The notes: a model not told the origin generated them from the letters alone. Positions 27,643 through 37,364 are shown, counted from the stretch's first letter. The stretch is DNA of 64,000 nucleotides from Pseudobacteroides cellulosolvens ATCC 35603 = DSM 2933 (GCF_001262605.1 NZ_LGTC01000001.1:1412501-1476500), one strand, 5' to 3'. A program made the numbers and translations.

Positions 27643-30021
27643 TTATGCCTGTGTATTAAATTTTGCTGCAACCATTATTACATCCCCAATGTTTATTGCT
27701 CCATCAACATTCAGGTCACAATTAACATCATAATTTGAGTCTGTGCTGACAGCATTAAACTTCTTTGCAATAATTATTACATCGGCCATGTTAATTACCC
27801 CGTCACCATTAACATCCACCTTGGATTTTTTAGATGTCGGAGTAGGTGTATTAGAAGGTGGTTGTGTTGTAGGTGGCTGCGTAGTAGGTGTTGTTACTAC
27901 AGGTTTGGTTCCATCAGGTTCAGTTCCTCCTACAAGAACACCGTTATCATAAACACAGATATTTTCAGTCTTTACAGGTGTTCCTGTCCAATTGTCCTTT
28001 TCAATACTCAAACCTTGATGACTCCAGTCGTCCTTAGGATTCCAATAATTTTGCCAAGCATATGTTCCTAATGCAAATTGGTATTTTTTGTTAGAATTAG
28101 CAACTACAAAGTTTGGCCATTTTATTTCCACATAGTAAATTTTGTCTTTATAGAGATGAGGACCTGAAAGCTCAGCTGCATAATCAGTTTCTGCTGCCGT
28201 CTGATCATATAACTGCCTCATTTCTATACTATTAGGCTCAAGAGATGTCATTCCTGTAGAATCAAAATAGTATCTTACTGAAATATTTTTTGAAGTCTTT
28301 TTAACATCAGAACATACATAAAGTGTTATTTCAGTAGCCTTTGGTCCATCATCCTGTGCTATATCAACGCCAAATGCTTCTACCCAGTATGAATTACCAC
28401 CGCTGGTGTTTCCAGGATCTATTATAACTTTTGGTGGGAAATCCGGTGTAACTTTCATTGAAGAGTCTCCGAAATATCTGTAAAGACCTGCACACGCTCC
28501 AACAAATGCAGCATTATAGTCTATTGTAACTTCGTTGTAGATATAATCTGATGTTACATCGATATGTTGGTCACTAGCACCTGGTCCACCGACTAAAGCT
28601 CCATAAAGTACATATTTATGTGGATCAGGATCTTCACATTTGGACAAACCGGATGCAGCTCTATGGTGTGGGAATTTTGCAGAAATATCACTATATCCTA
28701 CTATATAGCAACGATTAATCGGATTATCTCCCATTAAATATTGCATCTGGGATTTTGCCCATTCTCCATATTTTGATGGTGTATCACCGTGATGCTTGTC
28801 ATAAACAAGAGCTACCATCTGAGTAGCTGTATTATATCTTGCAGAACCCCATTGATTAAGGAATGAGTATCCCCCTGGTGTTATTTTTGGAACTGTACCA
28901 TTCATCCAGTTATCTACCAATTTGGCTATCTGACTCCAGAAATCTATAGTTTCATAAGGACTCTTATTAGCAGCTTTTCTGTATTTATCTTCAAATGTCT
29001 GTCCATCTTTATCATATTTGTCGTTTATTTCACCTAAAATACATGCTGTACCTGCCCATACATCATTCCAACAATGTGTCCAGCAGGAAGGTGCATAATA
29101 ATCATAATATTTCCATACTTCATCTAAATAATGATCATCCTCAGTTGCTAAATAAAGCCATGAAGCAGCCCAACAGTAATCATCCTGCCATTTGGATGAA
29201 GCATAATATCCCTTAGGACCGTCATCATTGCATTTCCTTTTTGCAGGATCAATTCTCTCTGCAAACTCAAATAAAGCTTTTGCATATTTAAGATTTTTCT
29301 CTGCATACTCAGGATCTTCATCTTTAAAATTCAAGTAGTTAACCGCAAGAGAAGCTGCAGCTGCCGACACACAGTCAGTTGAAGGCAGTTCTTCAGTTGC
29401 AAACCAACCCCTTCTGAACATTTCATCTACTTCTGGTGCATTCCAGTAAGCATGGTCAATATCACCATCACCTACTTGGTAGCAAAAAGCTATAGCTTTA
29501 CCTGAAGCATCTAAATATGTAGACTTCATAAAATAATCATTAAAATATCTTAATATTGTTTTAGTATGAGTATCTTGTCCGGTAGCTTCATATTGTTCTC
29601 TAAATTCGTAAAATCCCCATCCTACCGTAGATCCGGAATATGCTTCAGGCATGCCGAACTTTACATGGTCACCTGCATCGTGGAAGCCTCCTGAAACATC
29701 TAGTTTCCCATCTCCATCCGGATCAAGTATGCTTTTATTCTTGCTTATGAAACTATCTGACATATTAGTATTTTTTGAATCAAGCGGAAGCTCTGTATCA
29801 TAAACATGACAATCACTTCTCCAATTGTATAGGTTGTTTTCATCAACACCGGCACCACACATGTTGGCATCATAGAAGAATTGAGAATACTGCAATGCTT
29901 TTGCATAGTTAAATTCTACATCTGCAGCATTAAGAGTAACAGGAGTAACTGATGTAGCAAGTATGAAAGCACTCAAAATTACAGCTCCGGCTTTTTTTGA
30001 AAAATTTTTCTTATTTTTCAT
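27643..30021 (-). CDS. GH9 endoglucanase with CBM3c and dockerin
   Basis: A secreted cellulosomal cellulase, 792 residues, start after AAAGGAAGAG. The signal peptide ends near residue 32. The GH9 domain covers about 34-515: Asp115 and Asp118 in FHDAGDH, the FPHHRAASG motif, and the catalytic Glu in YNEVTIDYNAAF. A CBM3c module (about 540-695, SYWVEAFGVDIAQDDGP to NYWNPKDDWSHQGL) follows directly; GH9-CBM3c pairs are known as processive endoglucanases. A Thr/Pro linker and a dockerin (NGDGVINMADVI, NVDGAINIGDVI, about 730-792) complete it. Confidence 0.96.
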   Translation of the reverse strand: MKNKKNFSKKAGAVILSAFILATSVTPVTLNAADVEFNYAKALQYSQFFYDANMCGAGVDENNLYNWRSDCHVYDTELPLDSKNTNMSDSFISKNKSILDPDGDGKLDVSGGFHDAGDHVKFGMPEAYSGSTVGWGFYEFREQYEATGQDTHTKTILRYFNDYFMKSTYLDASGKAIAFCYQVGDGDIDHAYWNAPEVDEMFRRGWFATEELPSTDCVSAAAASLAVNYLNFKDEDPEYAEKNLKYAKALFEFAERIDPAKRKCNDDGPKGYYASSKWQDDYCWAASWLYLATEDDHYLDEVWKYYDYYAPSCWTHCWNDVWAGTACILGEINDKYDKDGQTFEDKYRKAANKSPYETIDFWSQIAKLVDNWMNGTVPKITPGGYSFLNQWGSARYNTATQMVALVYDKHHGDTPSKYGEWAKSQMQYLMGDNPINRCYIVGYSDISAKFPHHRAASGLSKCEDPDPHKYVLYGALVGGPGASDQHIDVTSDYIYNEVTIDYNAAFVGACAGLYRYFGDSSMKVTPDFPPKVIIDPGNTSGGNSYWVEAFGVDIAQDDGPKATEITLYVCSDVKKTSKNISVRYYFDSTGMTSLEPNSIEMRQLYDQTAAETDYAAELSGPHLYKDKIYYVEIKWPNFVVANSNKKYQFALGTYAWQNYWNPKDDWSHQGLSIEKDNWTGTPVKTENICVYDNGVLVGGTEPDGTKPVVTTPTTQPPTTQPPSNTPTPTSKKSKVDVNGDGVINMADVIIIAKKFNAVSTDSNYDVNCDLNVDGAINIGDVIMVAAKFNTQA

Positions 30022-30395
30022 CGTATCTCTTCCTTTCTAAAATTTAAATAAACAGGTAATAAATTTACTCTCTCTACACCTCCATAACATTGATATGATT
30101 ACTTTTCTCTCTAAATTAATCTTACTATATTTTCATTCGCCATACAATTATAAAATTGCCATAAAAACCATGTTTTCAATAAGGTGCGTCACTTCCATCT
30201 AAAGGGCAGTATAATACACTAATATCTTATATAAAATTATAACATTATTTAGTTGTTGTATATTATATTAAGGTTGATTTTGTCCATATTAATTAGCAGT
30301 ATATTATACAAAACCATACTAATGTATGACAGAATCATACTGTAAAATATATATTACAGCACCTAAACTGTCATTATTAAAAGGGGGAAAATTTT
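30022..30395. other. Divergent intergenic region, GH9 and LRR genes
   Basis: No gene is seen. The region supplies both ribosome binding sites (AAAGGAAGAG for GH9, AAAGGGGGAAAA for the LRR gene) and presumably both promoters. The stretch near 30115-30135 weakly resembles one arm of the intergenic repeat. Confidence 0.4.
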
Positions 30396-30989
30396 ATGCT
30401 AAAGACTATGTTTAAGTTTCTTGTGTTAATGCTGATATTGGTAATCAGTATCAACATAGCATCTGTCCAGAGCGTTGCGTACATCACATTTTCAGACATT
30501 ATAACCACTTCCGACGGATACACCTTTAATACACAAACAGGTATGATAACTGGTTATTCCGGAAATGGCGGAGATATTGAAATTCCGAGCCAGATAAATG
30601 ACATAAAGGTTATTGGTCTTGACACTGGTGCATTTTATAACCGCACTAATTTAAAAAACGTGACAATTCCAGACAGCATTACAAGCCTTGGTTATGGTGT
30701 TTTTGCAAGTTGTGATCTTACAAGCTTAACCATCTCCAAAACACCAAAAGATTTTTTCAAATCCGACGAAGGCGGCCCTTTTGCCGATTGCAATATAAAA
30801 AACATCATACTTGAAGATGGAACTACCTCTATTGAAGATTTTGAATTTGCTCTTATTACTTCCCTACCAACTATAAACACATTGGCTTTTACATCAGAGG
30901 TACATGAGAATTTTCAGCAGAATGTTAATATGCACCTATGGGCGGCATTTTGGATGGAGCCAATCAGAACATATATGGAACACTTATGA
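30396..30989 (+). CDS. BspA-type leucine-rich repeat secreted protein, probably truncated
   Basis: 197 residues. A signal peptide covers about 1-30. After FNTQTGMITGYSGNGGDIEIPSQ the protein shows BspA/LRR_5 units (FYNRTNLKNVTIPDSITSLGYGVFASC) at about 65-150. The last 30 residues lose the repeat pattern, and another frame over 30940-31010 looks more protein-like, so a frameshift near the end is possible. The stop lies only 15 bases before the left end of the IS1182 element, so the original 3' end may have been lost. The role is presumably surface adhesion or protein binding. Confidence 0.7.
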   Translation: MLKTMFKFLVLMLILVISINIASVQSVAYITFSDIITTSDGYTFNTQTGMITGYSGNGGDIEIPSQINDIKVIGLDTGAFYNRTNLKNVTIPDSITSLGYGVFASCDLTSLTISKTPKDFFKSDEGGPFADCNIKNIILEDGTTSIEDFEFALITSLPTINTLAFTSEVHENFQQNVNMHLWAAFWMEPIRTYMEHL

Positions 30990-31004
30990 CTATGCAGCGT
31001 ATTT

Positions 31005-32889
31005 GGGGCTGTTGCACTAAGAAATTAGTGTAGGAGCCTTTTTTACTTGCAAAAAACAATTGCCAGACTATTCAAAGTCCGGCAAAAGGTGTAAAATATT
31101 TTTATGCTAGTAAAAAATTTAACACATAAAGATTATACTACGCACGGTGGTTTCTATCAATTAAAATTGCCGTTAAATGTTGAATGTATGATTCCGAATG
31201 ATGATTCTGTAAGGTTGCTGGGTCAAATTGTAGAGGAGATGAATTTATCAGAATTATATAAGACTTATTCCCGTTTAAGGAAAAAACAAGCAACCCCAAC
31301 ACAGATGCTGAAGATCATGCTATATGCTTATATGAATAGTAATTATTCTACAAGGAAAATCGAAAGAGCCTGCAAGCGGGACATTAATTATATGTACCTT
31401 CTTGAAGGCTCGCCTGCTCCGGATTATACAACAATTGCAAGATTCAGAAGTATTCATTTTGCACCTGTTTCAGAAAATCTTTTGGCACAGTTTACGCAGA
31501 TGCTTGCTGAAAACAAAGAAATTTCAATGAAAAATCTATTTATTGATGGGACAAAGCTTGAAGCTGCATCAAATAAATATACTTTTGTCTGGAAAGGTTC
31601 TGTCACTAAGAATCAGAAAAAACTGATGGATAAGCTCCCAACTTTTTTAAAACAAACAGAAGAGAATTTTGGATTTAAGATTTTATATGGTGAAGAAATC
31701 AAGATGCACCATTTGAAAAAGCTCAGACGTAAACTTTGCAAAATAAAAAACGATGAAGATATTCAATTTGTCTCTGGTATAGGAAAAAGAAAATCTCCTC
31801 TCCAAAAAACATTTGAACAGCTGGATGAATACATATCAAGGCTCAAGAAATATAATAAGCATCTGCATCTTATGGGGGATAGAAATAGCTATTCAAAGAC
31901 AGACCCTGATGCAACCTTCATGAGGATGAAAGAAGATGCTATGAAGAATGGGCAATTAAAACCCGGCTACAACATTCAGTTTGGGGTAGATGCTGAATAT
32001 ATAGTATGGATTAGTGCTGGACCACAGCCTACAGATACAACCACGCTAATACCATTTTTAGACAGCATAAAGAGTCGTTTGAAGTATACTTACAGAAATA
32101 TAGTTGCAGACTCAGGCTATGAAAGTGAGGAAAACTACGTCTATCTCGATGAGAACGGTCAGCTTGCTTTTATCAAACCTTCCAATTATGAAATTAGTAA
32201 GACACGGAAATATAAAACTGATATCAGTAGGAAGGAAAATATGAGCTATGACAAAGAAAACGACTTTTATATATGTAGCAGCGGTAAAAAGCTTGTAGCC
32301 ACAGGGATTAAATTCAGCAAAAGCAAGACTGGCTATAGAAGTGAGAAAACCTGTTATACATGTGAAGATTGCACTCAATGCCCTATTAAATCAAAATGCA
32401 TTAAGGGAAACAGCAAAAAGCCATTGGAAGAACGAACCAAGCATCTTGAAGTTTCAAAACTATTTCAGCAAAAACGTGAGGCAGCGATAACCAGAATCCT
32501 TAGTGATGAGGGAAAAGAGCTCAGAATGAACCGAAGTATTCAGTCTGAAGGTGCTTTTGGAGAAATAAAACAAGATATGGGATTCAGACGTTTTTTGTGT
32601 AAAGGGAAAAAGAATATCTTGGCAGAATGTATTCTTCTTGGCTTAGCTCATAATGTAAACAAACTGCACAACAAAATTCAGTCAGAACGATGTTCTACAT
32701 ATTTACATCCATTAAAAACAGCTTAGATAAAAATGTTTATAATAAAGAGCATAAATCAGTAAGCTTTATTTGCTATACTCTTTTTTCAAAAGAAAGAAAA
32801 AGAATATAATATTTTGGTTAAAATATTTCACTATCATTATAGAAATGGGGCGTTGTACTACGATTATAAATCGTAATTGCAACAGCCCC
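31005..32889 (+). mobile_element. IS1182-family insertion sequence, intact
   Basis: Terminal inverted repeats share 12 perfect bases: GGGGCTGTTGCA at 31005-31016 and its complement TGCAACAGCCCC at 32878-32889. Length is 1885 bp with a single transposase gene. Both ends also form hairpins followed by T-runs (31005-31044 and 32849-32893), which would insulate the element from outside transcription. No clear target-site duplication was found (left flank GTATTT, right flank TTTTAT). Confidence 0.87.
31104..32726 (+). CDS. IS1182-family transposase
   Basis: 540 residues of full family length and uninterrupted, so probably active. The DDE-type catalytic segments are visible: FIDGTKLEA near residue 147, IVADSGYESEENY near residue 333, and the C-terminal glutamate motif RSIQSEGAFGEIKQDMGFRRF near residue 474. 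A cysteine cluster (CYTCEDCTQCPIKSKC) precedes the last motif, as is common in this family. The Shine-Dalgarno sequence AAAAGGTG is about 12 bases from the ATG, so expression is probably low. Confidence 0.95.
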   Translation: MLVKNLTHKDYTTHGGFYQLKLPLNVECMIPNDDSVRLLGQIVEEMNLSELYKTYSRLRKKQATPTQMLKIMLYAYMNSNYSTRKIERACKRDINYMYLLEGSPAPDYTTIARFRSIHFAPVSENLLAQFTQMLAENKEISMKNLFIDGTKLEAASNKYTFVWKGSVTKNQKKLMDKLPTFLKQTEENFGFKILYGEEIKMHHLKKLRRKLCKIKNDEDIQFVSGIGKRKSPLQKTFEQLDEYISRLKKYNKHLHLMGDRNSYSKTDPDATFMRMKEDAMKNGQLKPGYNIQFGVDAEYIVWISAGPQPTDTTTLIPFLDSIKSRLKYTYRNIVADSGYESEENYVYLDENGQLAFIKPSNYEISKTRKYKTDISRKENMSYDKENDFYICSSGKKLVATGIKFSKSKTGYRSEKTCYTCEDCTQCPIKSKCIKGNSKKPLEERTKHLEVSKLFQQKREAAITRILSDEGKELRMNRSIQSEGAFGEIKQDMGFRRFLCKGKKNILAECILLGLAHNVNKLHNKIQSERCSTYLHPLKTA

Positions 32890-32983
32890 TTTTATATTTA
32901 ACATGTTTAGGAAATCGCCTATAATGACAAATTATTATGTACCCGATATATATTGAGGCATGAATAAAATCCATTAAAATCAG

Positions 32984-34585
32984 GTGAACATATTGTTTAT
33001 TATATTGCTATATATGTCAATGGCATCATCAAGCTTTCTATTGGTAAATTCGATGCTAAAAAAGAATAAAACGCCTGTAGGTAAAATGTTTATTTACTTA
33101 TTATCCGGATTGCTGTATAGCGGCTTAATGGATGCTTTAACACTGCGGGGATTTATATTTTCTCTTCCTGATGACAATAGTCTTTATAACATATTTTACA
33201 GATCAAAGGATATACCAATTTACTTTATCCCGGTAATATTTTTGGTAATGAGTCTTGTTTATATAAATCCCAATATTAATACCACAAACCCCAAATATTT
33301 ATGGTTATGGGTTGTTCCCATCGTAAGTTCGGCCATGTGGGCTACTAATGATTGGCATGGCTTGCTCTGGAAAGTTTATGATATACATACCGGTAAAACT
33401 GTTATAGGCTTTTACGGTTATTTTCATGTCATTTACCTATATACATGTGTTGTTATTGGATTTTACAACTTCTTGCGATACGCATTAATAAATTCTGCAA
33501 TATATTTTAAACAGTTGCTTTTTATTATATTAGGTATTATACCTCCTATGATACTAAGCATAACCAGTCTGTTCTTCAAACCTTTCACTCCTGATGATAC
33601 AGTTATATCTTTTTCATTTACTGCGGTATTTTTCTGGATAGCCATTAATAAATATGGTTTTTGTGACATAACACCAATTGCATTAAAAACTATAATGGAC
33701 CATATGTCTGAGGCTCTTATTATCATTGATAAGAATTTTGTTATTGTAGACTATAACAAAAAGTTCTTTGATTTATTCAGCAATTCTCTAAAGATAAACA
33801 TAGGCAGCAGCTTTCTTAATATCGCAAAAGAACTGGAAATATCATATGTAGAAAGTGCAATAGATAATCCATGTTACTATAGCACCGATGAATATAGTAA
33901 TATTAAGCCTCAGGAAAAAAGATACATTCTAAATGATATTGAAATGTTTTTTGAAATCGAACCAGCTGTGATTACCCTAAATAAAAAGAATATGGGGCAG
34001 ATTATTCTGTTTAAGGATGTTACCAGACTACATGAAAGTATGACTGCATTAAAGGAATTAGCTGACAAGGACGGATTAACCGGCGTATTTAACAGAAGGG
34101 TATTTAGTGAACAGTATGCTGAAAGAGTCTCGAGAATATTAAATTATACCAAACATACTACAGATACCCGCAATATTGAGGACTTTGGCATAGCAATACT
34201 GGATATTGATGATTTTAAAAAGGTTAATGATAAATATGGACATGCGGCAGGTGACGAAATTTTAAATCAACTGGTAAAGGTACTTCTTGATAATATCCGT
34301 AATGGTGATATTGTATGCAGATATGGAGGAGAAGAATTTGTCATACTTTTTAGTAATACAGATAAAGAAACAATCATTACCATTGCTGAAAGAATCAGAA
34401 AAAAAGTCGAAGGTTATGAATTCGATTTTGGGAGTCGTTTACCAAAAGGTCACATCACTATAAGTATAGGAGTTGCCACATACATAAACGACTCATTGGA
34501 ATCGAACAGAGATTTGTTTCAGATAGCAGATGAGAGAATGTATAAGGCTAAGACTAAAGGCAAAAATCAATTAGTATACAAATAG
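32984..34585 (+). CDS. Membrane diguanylate cyclase (7TM sensor, PAS-like, GGDEF)
   Basis: 533 residues from GTG 32984. Seven membrane helices (about 1-225) match the 7TM sensor found on histidine kinases and cyclases. Next is a PAS-like segment (about 235-345, MDHMSEALIIIDKNFVIVDYNKKF), then a GGDEF domain (about 355-533) with LTGVFNRRVF, substrate-site D-x-D-x-F-K and active-site GGEEF. It should make cyclic di-GMP. No EAL domain is seen. The upstream ribosome site is weak; ATG 33014 is an alternative start. It lies just downstream of the IS element. Confidence 0.9.
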   Translation: MNILFIILLYMSMASSSFLLVNSMLKKNKTPVGKMFIYLLSGLLYSGLMDALTLRGFIFSLPDDNSLYNIFYRSKDIPIYFIPVIFLVMSLVYINPNINTTNPKYLWLWVVPIVSSAMWATNDWHGLLWKVYDIHTGKTVIGFYGYFHVIYLYTCVVIGFYNFLRYALINSAIYFKQLLFIILGIIPPMILSITSLFFKPFTPDDTVISFSFTAVFFWIAINKYGFCDITPIALKTIMDHMSEALIIIDKNFVIVDYNKKFFDLFSNSLKINIGSSFLNIAKELEISYVESAIDNPCYYSTDEYSNIKPQEKRYILNDIEMFFEIEPAVITLNKKNMGQIILFKDVTRLHESMTALKELADKDGLTGVFNRRVFSEQYAERVSRILNYTKHTTDTRNIEDFGIAILDIDDFKKVNDKYGHAAGDEILNQLVKVLLDNIRNGDIVCRYGGEEFVILFSNTDKETIITIAERIRKKVEGYEFDFGSRLPKGHITISIGVATYINDSLESNRDLFQIADERMYKAKTKGKNQLVYK

Positions 34586-34601
34586 TATCATGCTGTAACA
34601 T

Positions 34602-35633
34602 TTATAATGCTAAAGCCTCATAGTTTGAAGGTATCGCATTAAAGTGCTTGGCAACAATTATGACATCACCTATGAAGACAGCTGTTTATTGCTGTTGAAA
34701 ATAACGTTTCTTACTTCACGGTACAAGTAATAGGACTTGCTGATTTTTACAGTATAGCTTTTGACTGTTTGACTATAAAATCTGGTTTTATTTATTGTCC
34801 CTTTCTACTTCTCGGCATCTTTCCAGAAGTTAATACCTATCATATTAAGGGTTTTTTGTTCAACAGTGGTACCCGGCAACCTATAAGAGTCAACCGTTGG
34901 CCAATAATTATCTGTAAACTGGGTTTTATCGGCATTTGCCAATTTCATCCAACCATCACCCTGATGCCATCCCTTTCTGTTATTTCCAGGACTGCCTACC
35001 GATTCATAGTTTTCAATTCTTGTTGAAAACATACTTATACCTAATCCATATGTTTGTCTAAGTAAATAAGCCCTGTCCATGGAATTGAATTGTTTGTACT
35101 TTTCAATATATTCCCTGCCAGTTATAGTTGAATCATTCATAATCTGCCCGGCCTTTAATGCATCATAAAGTGTGGTGGCAATCTCCCAATCCCACCAGTT
35201 GTTGCAATTGCCCTGTTTCCCTTGGGATTTGGTTGAGTTGTACCAATTATTAGTAATCAACCGCTTTAATGCTTCAATGATTTCGGTTTTCCAAACTGTA
35301 TTGCCATATTGTGAGCACCCTTTGTTGAGACAGCCAATGCAAGGGACTTCAAACTTTGATGAGTGCCTGTTACATTGGAAGATACAGAAGGGTCTTTGTG
35401 GTTACTGAAGATGTATGTTCTGTCGGCGGCCAGGTTCAACCTGCTGTGTTTTGTATTGGCATCCGATTGAATTTGTTTGATCTTTGCTGCAAAATCAGTA
35501 TCGCTGATATTGAAACCGTTTCCTCCGTTCAGCATTTCCAACCATTTATCCTTAAGCAAATCAAATTCATCTGCCGCACTTTCCGTCAATATACTGCTGA
35601 ACATAAAATTATACTGACAACTTTTTTACTCAT
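34602..35633 (-). pseudogene. PL8 polysaccharide lyase with dockerin, degraded
   Basis: Once a secreted cellulosomal lyase. ATG 35633 begins a signal peptide (MSKKVVSIILCSAV), then a frameshift near 35592. PL8 alpha-domain sequence follows (EFDLLKDKWLEMLNG), with another frameshift near 35263. After CNNWWDWEI and the typical MDRAYLLRQTYGLGISM, GDGW and YWPTVDSYRLPGTT motifs, a stop at 34805 follows; several hundred codons are missing. A dockerin tail (GDVIIVAKHFNA) ends at 34602. PL8 enzymes cut hyaluronate, chondroitin or xanthan. Confidence 0.8.
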
Positions 35634-35734
35634 ACGTACCCTCACATTTCATTGATTTTCCTAACTGATCGTAAGAGCCTCAGGTATTTGAAATTAATAT
35701 ACCTATGCATCTTCTTATTATGAATGTATTTTTA

Positions 35735-35776
35735 AAAACCCCTACTTCCTGATGCTTCAAGGAGTAGGGGCTTTTA
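35735..35776 (-). terminator. Rho-independent terminator of the CE6 gene
   Basis: CCCCTACTTCC (35739-35749) pairs with GGAGTAGGGG (35761-35770); on the minus strand the stem is followed by TTTTTAAAAA. It lies 20 bases after the CE6 stop. Confidence 0.87.
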
Positions 35777-35797
35777 TCTACGTGTAATTCTTTAATT

Positions 35798-36832
35798 TTA
35801 CTTTAAGCCAAGGGCTTGAATCATTTTTTCCGCATACCTCTTACCAAATGTAACCTGTGAATTATGATCAAAATGGAGATTATATATTGCATCACTGGAA
35901 TCCTCAGTCAGTCCCTGTGCAGAAACTACATGACAGTTCTTAACTACGGTGGGCAGCTTATTTACCAAAGTATTATGACTTTTACAATCTCCGGTATAAA
36001 GAAGCTCACCCGCAAGAATAGGAATGTCACCCAAGCCAAGATCGTTTTTAAGTTTTGTCATCAGTGTATTAACCTTATTAGGCCAATCCGCTTGGTTACA
36101 ATTTGTTTCTCCCTGATGCAAGAGAATGCCCTCTATAATTCCTCCCTTTTCCTTTGCTTTTTTAGCTTTTTCGAGAATCCAGCTATATTTTGAGCCAATT
36201 AAATCATCTATGCCTATACCGCTGACAGCACATGGTATCAAACCTATAGTATCATTAGCCGGTAGTTTCTGTATCAGAGTCTTGGCAAACCAGTCGCCAG
36301 GGCCTATGGAATCTCTATTTTCATGGAGAGGTGGAGCAGCAACAGCCCACTGATTATTATAATATCCCAATGAAAGTATCCGTGGGTCTTTTTCTCTATC
36401 AGAATTTTGAGCCTTAGGGTATCCTGCCATGTTGGATTGTCCTGTCAGAATGAAACAATGGAATTTACCGGCAGATGTTGGAGTTGGTGTTGATGTAGCC
36501 GGTACTTTTGTCGGAGTTGGTGTATTTGGTACTTTTGTTGAAGTTGGTGTGGCTTTTGGTACTGTTTTACCAAAATTCGCTGCAATTATTATAACATCAG
36601 CCATGTTTATAACGCCGTCATTATTGATGTCATATATCGGAGCATATCTGGGATCTCCGCTTACTGCATTAAAGGCACCAGCCAACAAAATAACATCAGC
36701 CATGTTTATAACGCTGTCATTGTTGATATCTCCTTTTATATCTGCTGCACTGGTAGTTACAACAGATTGTACAAAATATGTAGCAATAATACTGCAAATA
36801 AGTACCATACTTAATAGCTTTTTAATCTTCAT
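35798..36832 (-). CDS. CE6-type acetylxylan esterase with N-terminal dockerin
   Basis: 344 residues from ATG 36832 (AAGGGGGAAAA upstream); the longer frame to 36877 lacks a ribosome site. After a signal peptide (about 1-30) the dockerin comes first (NNDSVINMADVI, NNDGVINMADVI, about 32-92), then a Thr/Pro linker, then an SGNH/CE6 esterase domain: catalytic Ser in FILTGQSNMAGYP, the LLHQGETN motif, and the catalytic histidine in the C-terminal FDHNSQVTFG. It probably deacetylates xylan in the cellulosome. The inverted module order is the unusual point. Confidence 0.9.
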   Translation of the reverse strand: MKIKKLLSMVLICSIIATYFVQSVVTTSAADIKGDINNDSVINMADVILLAGAFNAVSGDPRYAPIYDINNDGVINMADVIIIAANFGKTVPKATPTSTKVPNTPTPTKVPATSTPTPTSAGKFHCFILTGQSNMAGYPKAQNSDREKDPRILSLGYYNNQWAVAAPPLHENRDSIGPGDWFAKTLIQKLPANDTIGLIPCAVSGIGIDDLIGSKYSWILEKAKKAKEKGGIIEGILLHQGETNCNQADWPNKVNTLMTKLKNDLGLGDIPILAGELLYTGDCKSHNTLVNKLPTVVKNCHVVSAQGLTEDSSDAIYNLHFDHNSQVTFGKRYAEKMIQALGLK

Positions 36833-37289
36833 ACCGTACTTTTCCCCCTTAAAATAAATATTAAAACTCTTTTTCATAAAACAATCTTTACAGATTAAAA
36901 GTGATTACTCCTTTACATTTGTCTATCTAAAATCCCTCTAAAAATATTCATTATTTGCTCTGCCAAATGTAAGATTATTAACCCTTTTAATATAGATACC
37001 GAACTGTCACCCCTTTCTTTACTCTTATTGATGATCCTTCTCTTCCGGATTCAAAGAATCCTTAAGCATGCCTTAATTCACTATGGTAATTGCATTGTAT
37101 AAATTACTATCTAAATATCTCTCTAAATATTACTGTATCAAATTTTGAGAATTTTTACAATTGTGAAATTAGTTGCTTGTATGATTATTCCATTCTTTAG
37201 AACATAATAACCAAGTGATTTTTCAACCTTAGTTGCTGATGTGAGAAATTGTGATGCAGCATAGACCACAATTTCACAGACACATAATA
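36833..37289. other. Intergenic region upstream of CE6 gene
   Basis: No gene is seen. It contains repeat copy C (36890-36998) close to the CE6 gene, so that the repeat may overlap its promoter, and then featureless AT-rich DNA. Confidence 0.45.
36890..36998. repeat. Palindromic intergenic repeat, copy C
   Basis: Left arm CAGATTAAAAGTGATTACTC plus TTTACATTTGTCTATC and right arm GCCAAATGTAAGATTATTAACCCTTTTAATATAG are imperfect inverted copies around AAAATCCCTCTAAAAATATTC. The block order matches copies A and B. Confidence 0.72.
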
Positions 37290-37336
37290 GGGCAGTTACA
37301 AAACCAAACTCACTCAATCGGTTTTATAACTGCCCC
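37290..37336 (-). terminator. Terminator-like hairpin downstream of DUF5050 gene
   Basis: GGGCAGTTACAAAACC (37290-37305) pairs with GGTTTTATAACTGCCC (37320-37335), 16 bp with one mismatch. The T-run is poor on the minus strand. It shares its GGGC-GTTAC-AAAACC stem type with the hairpin at 25901. Confidence 0.6.
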
Positions 37337-37364
37337 TCTTATCTTCATTATAGATTGTGCAATT

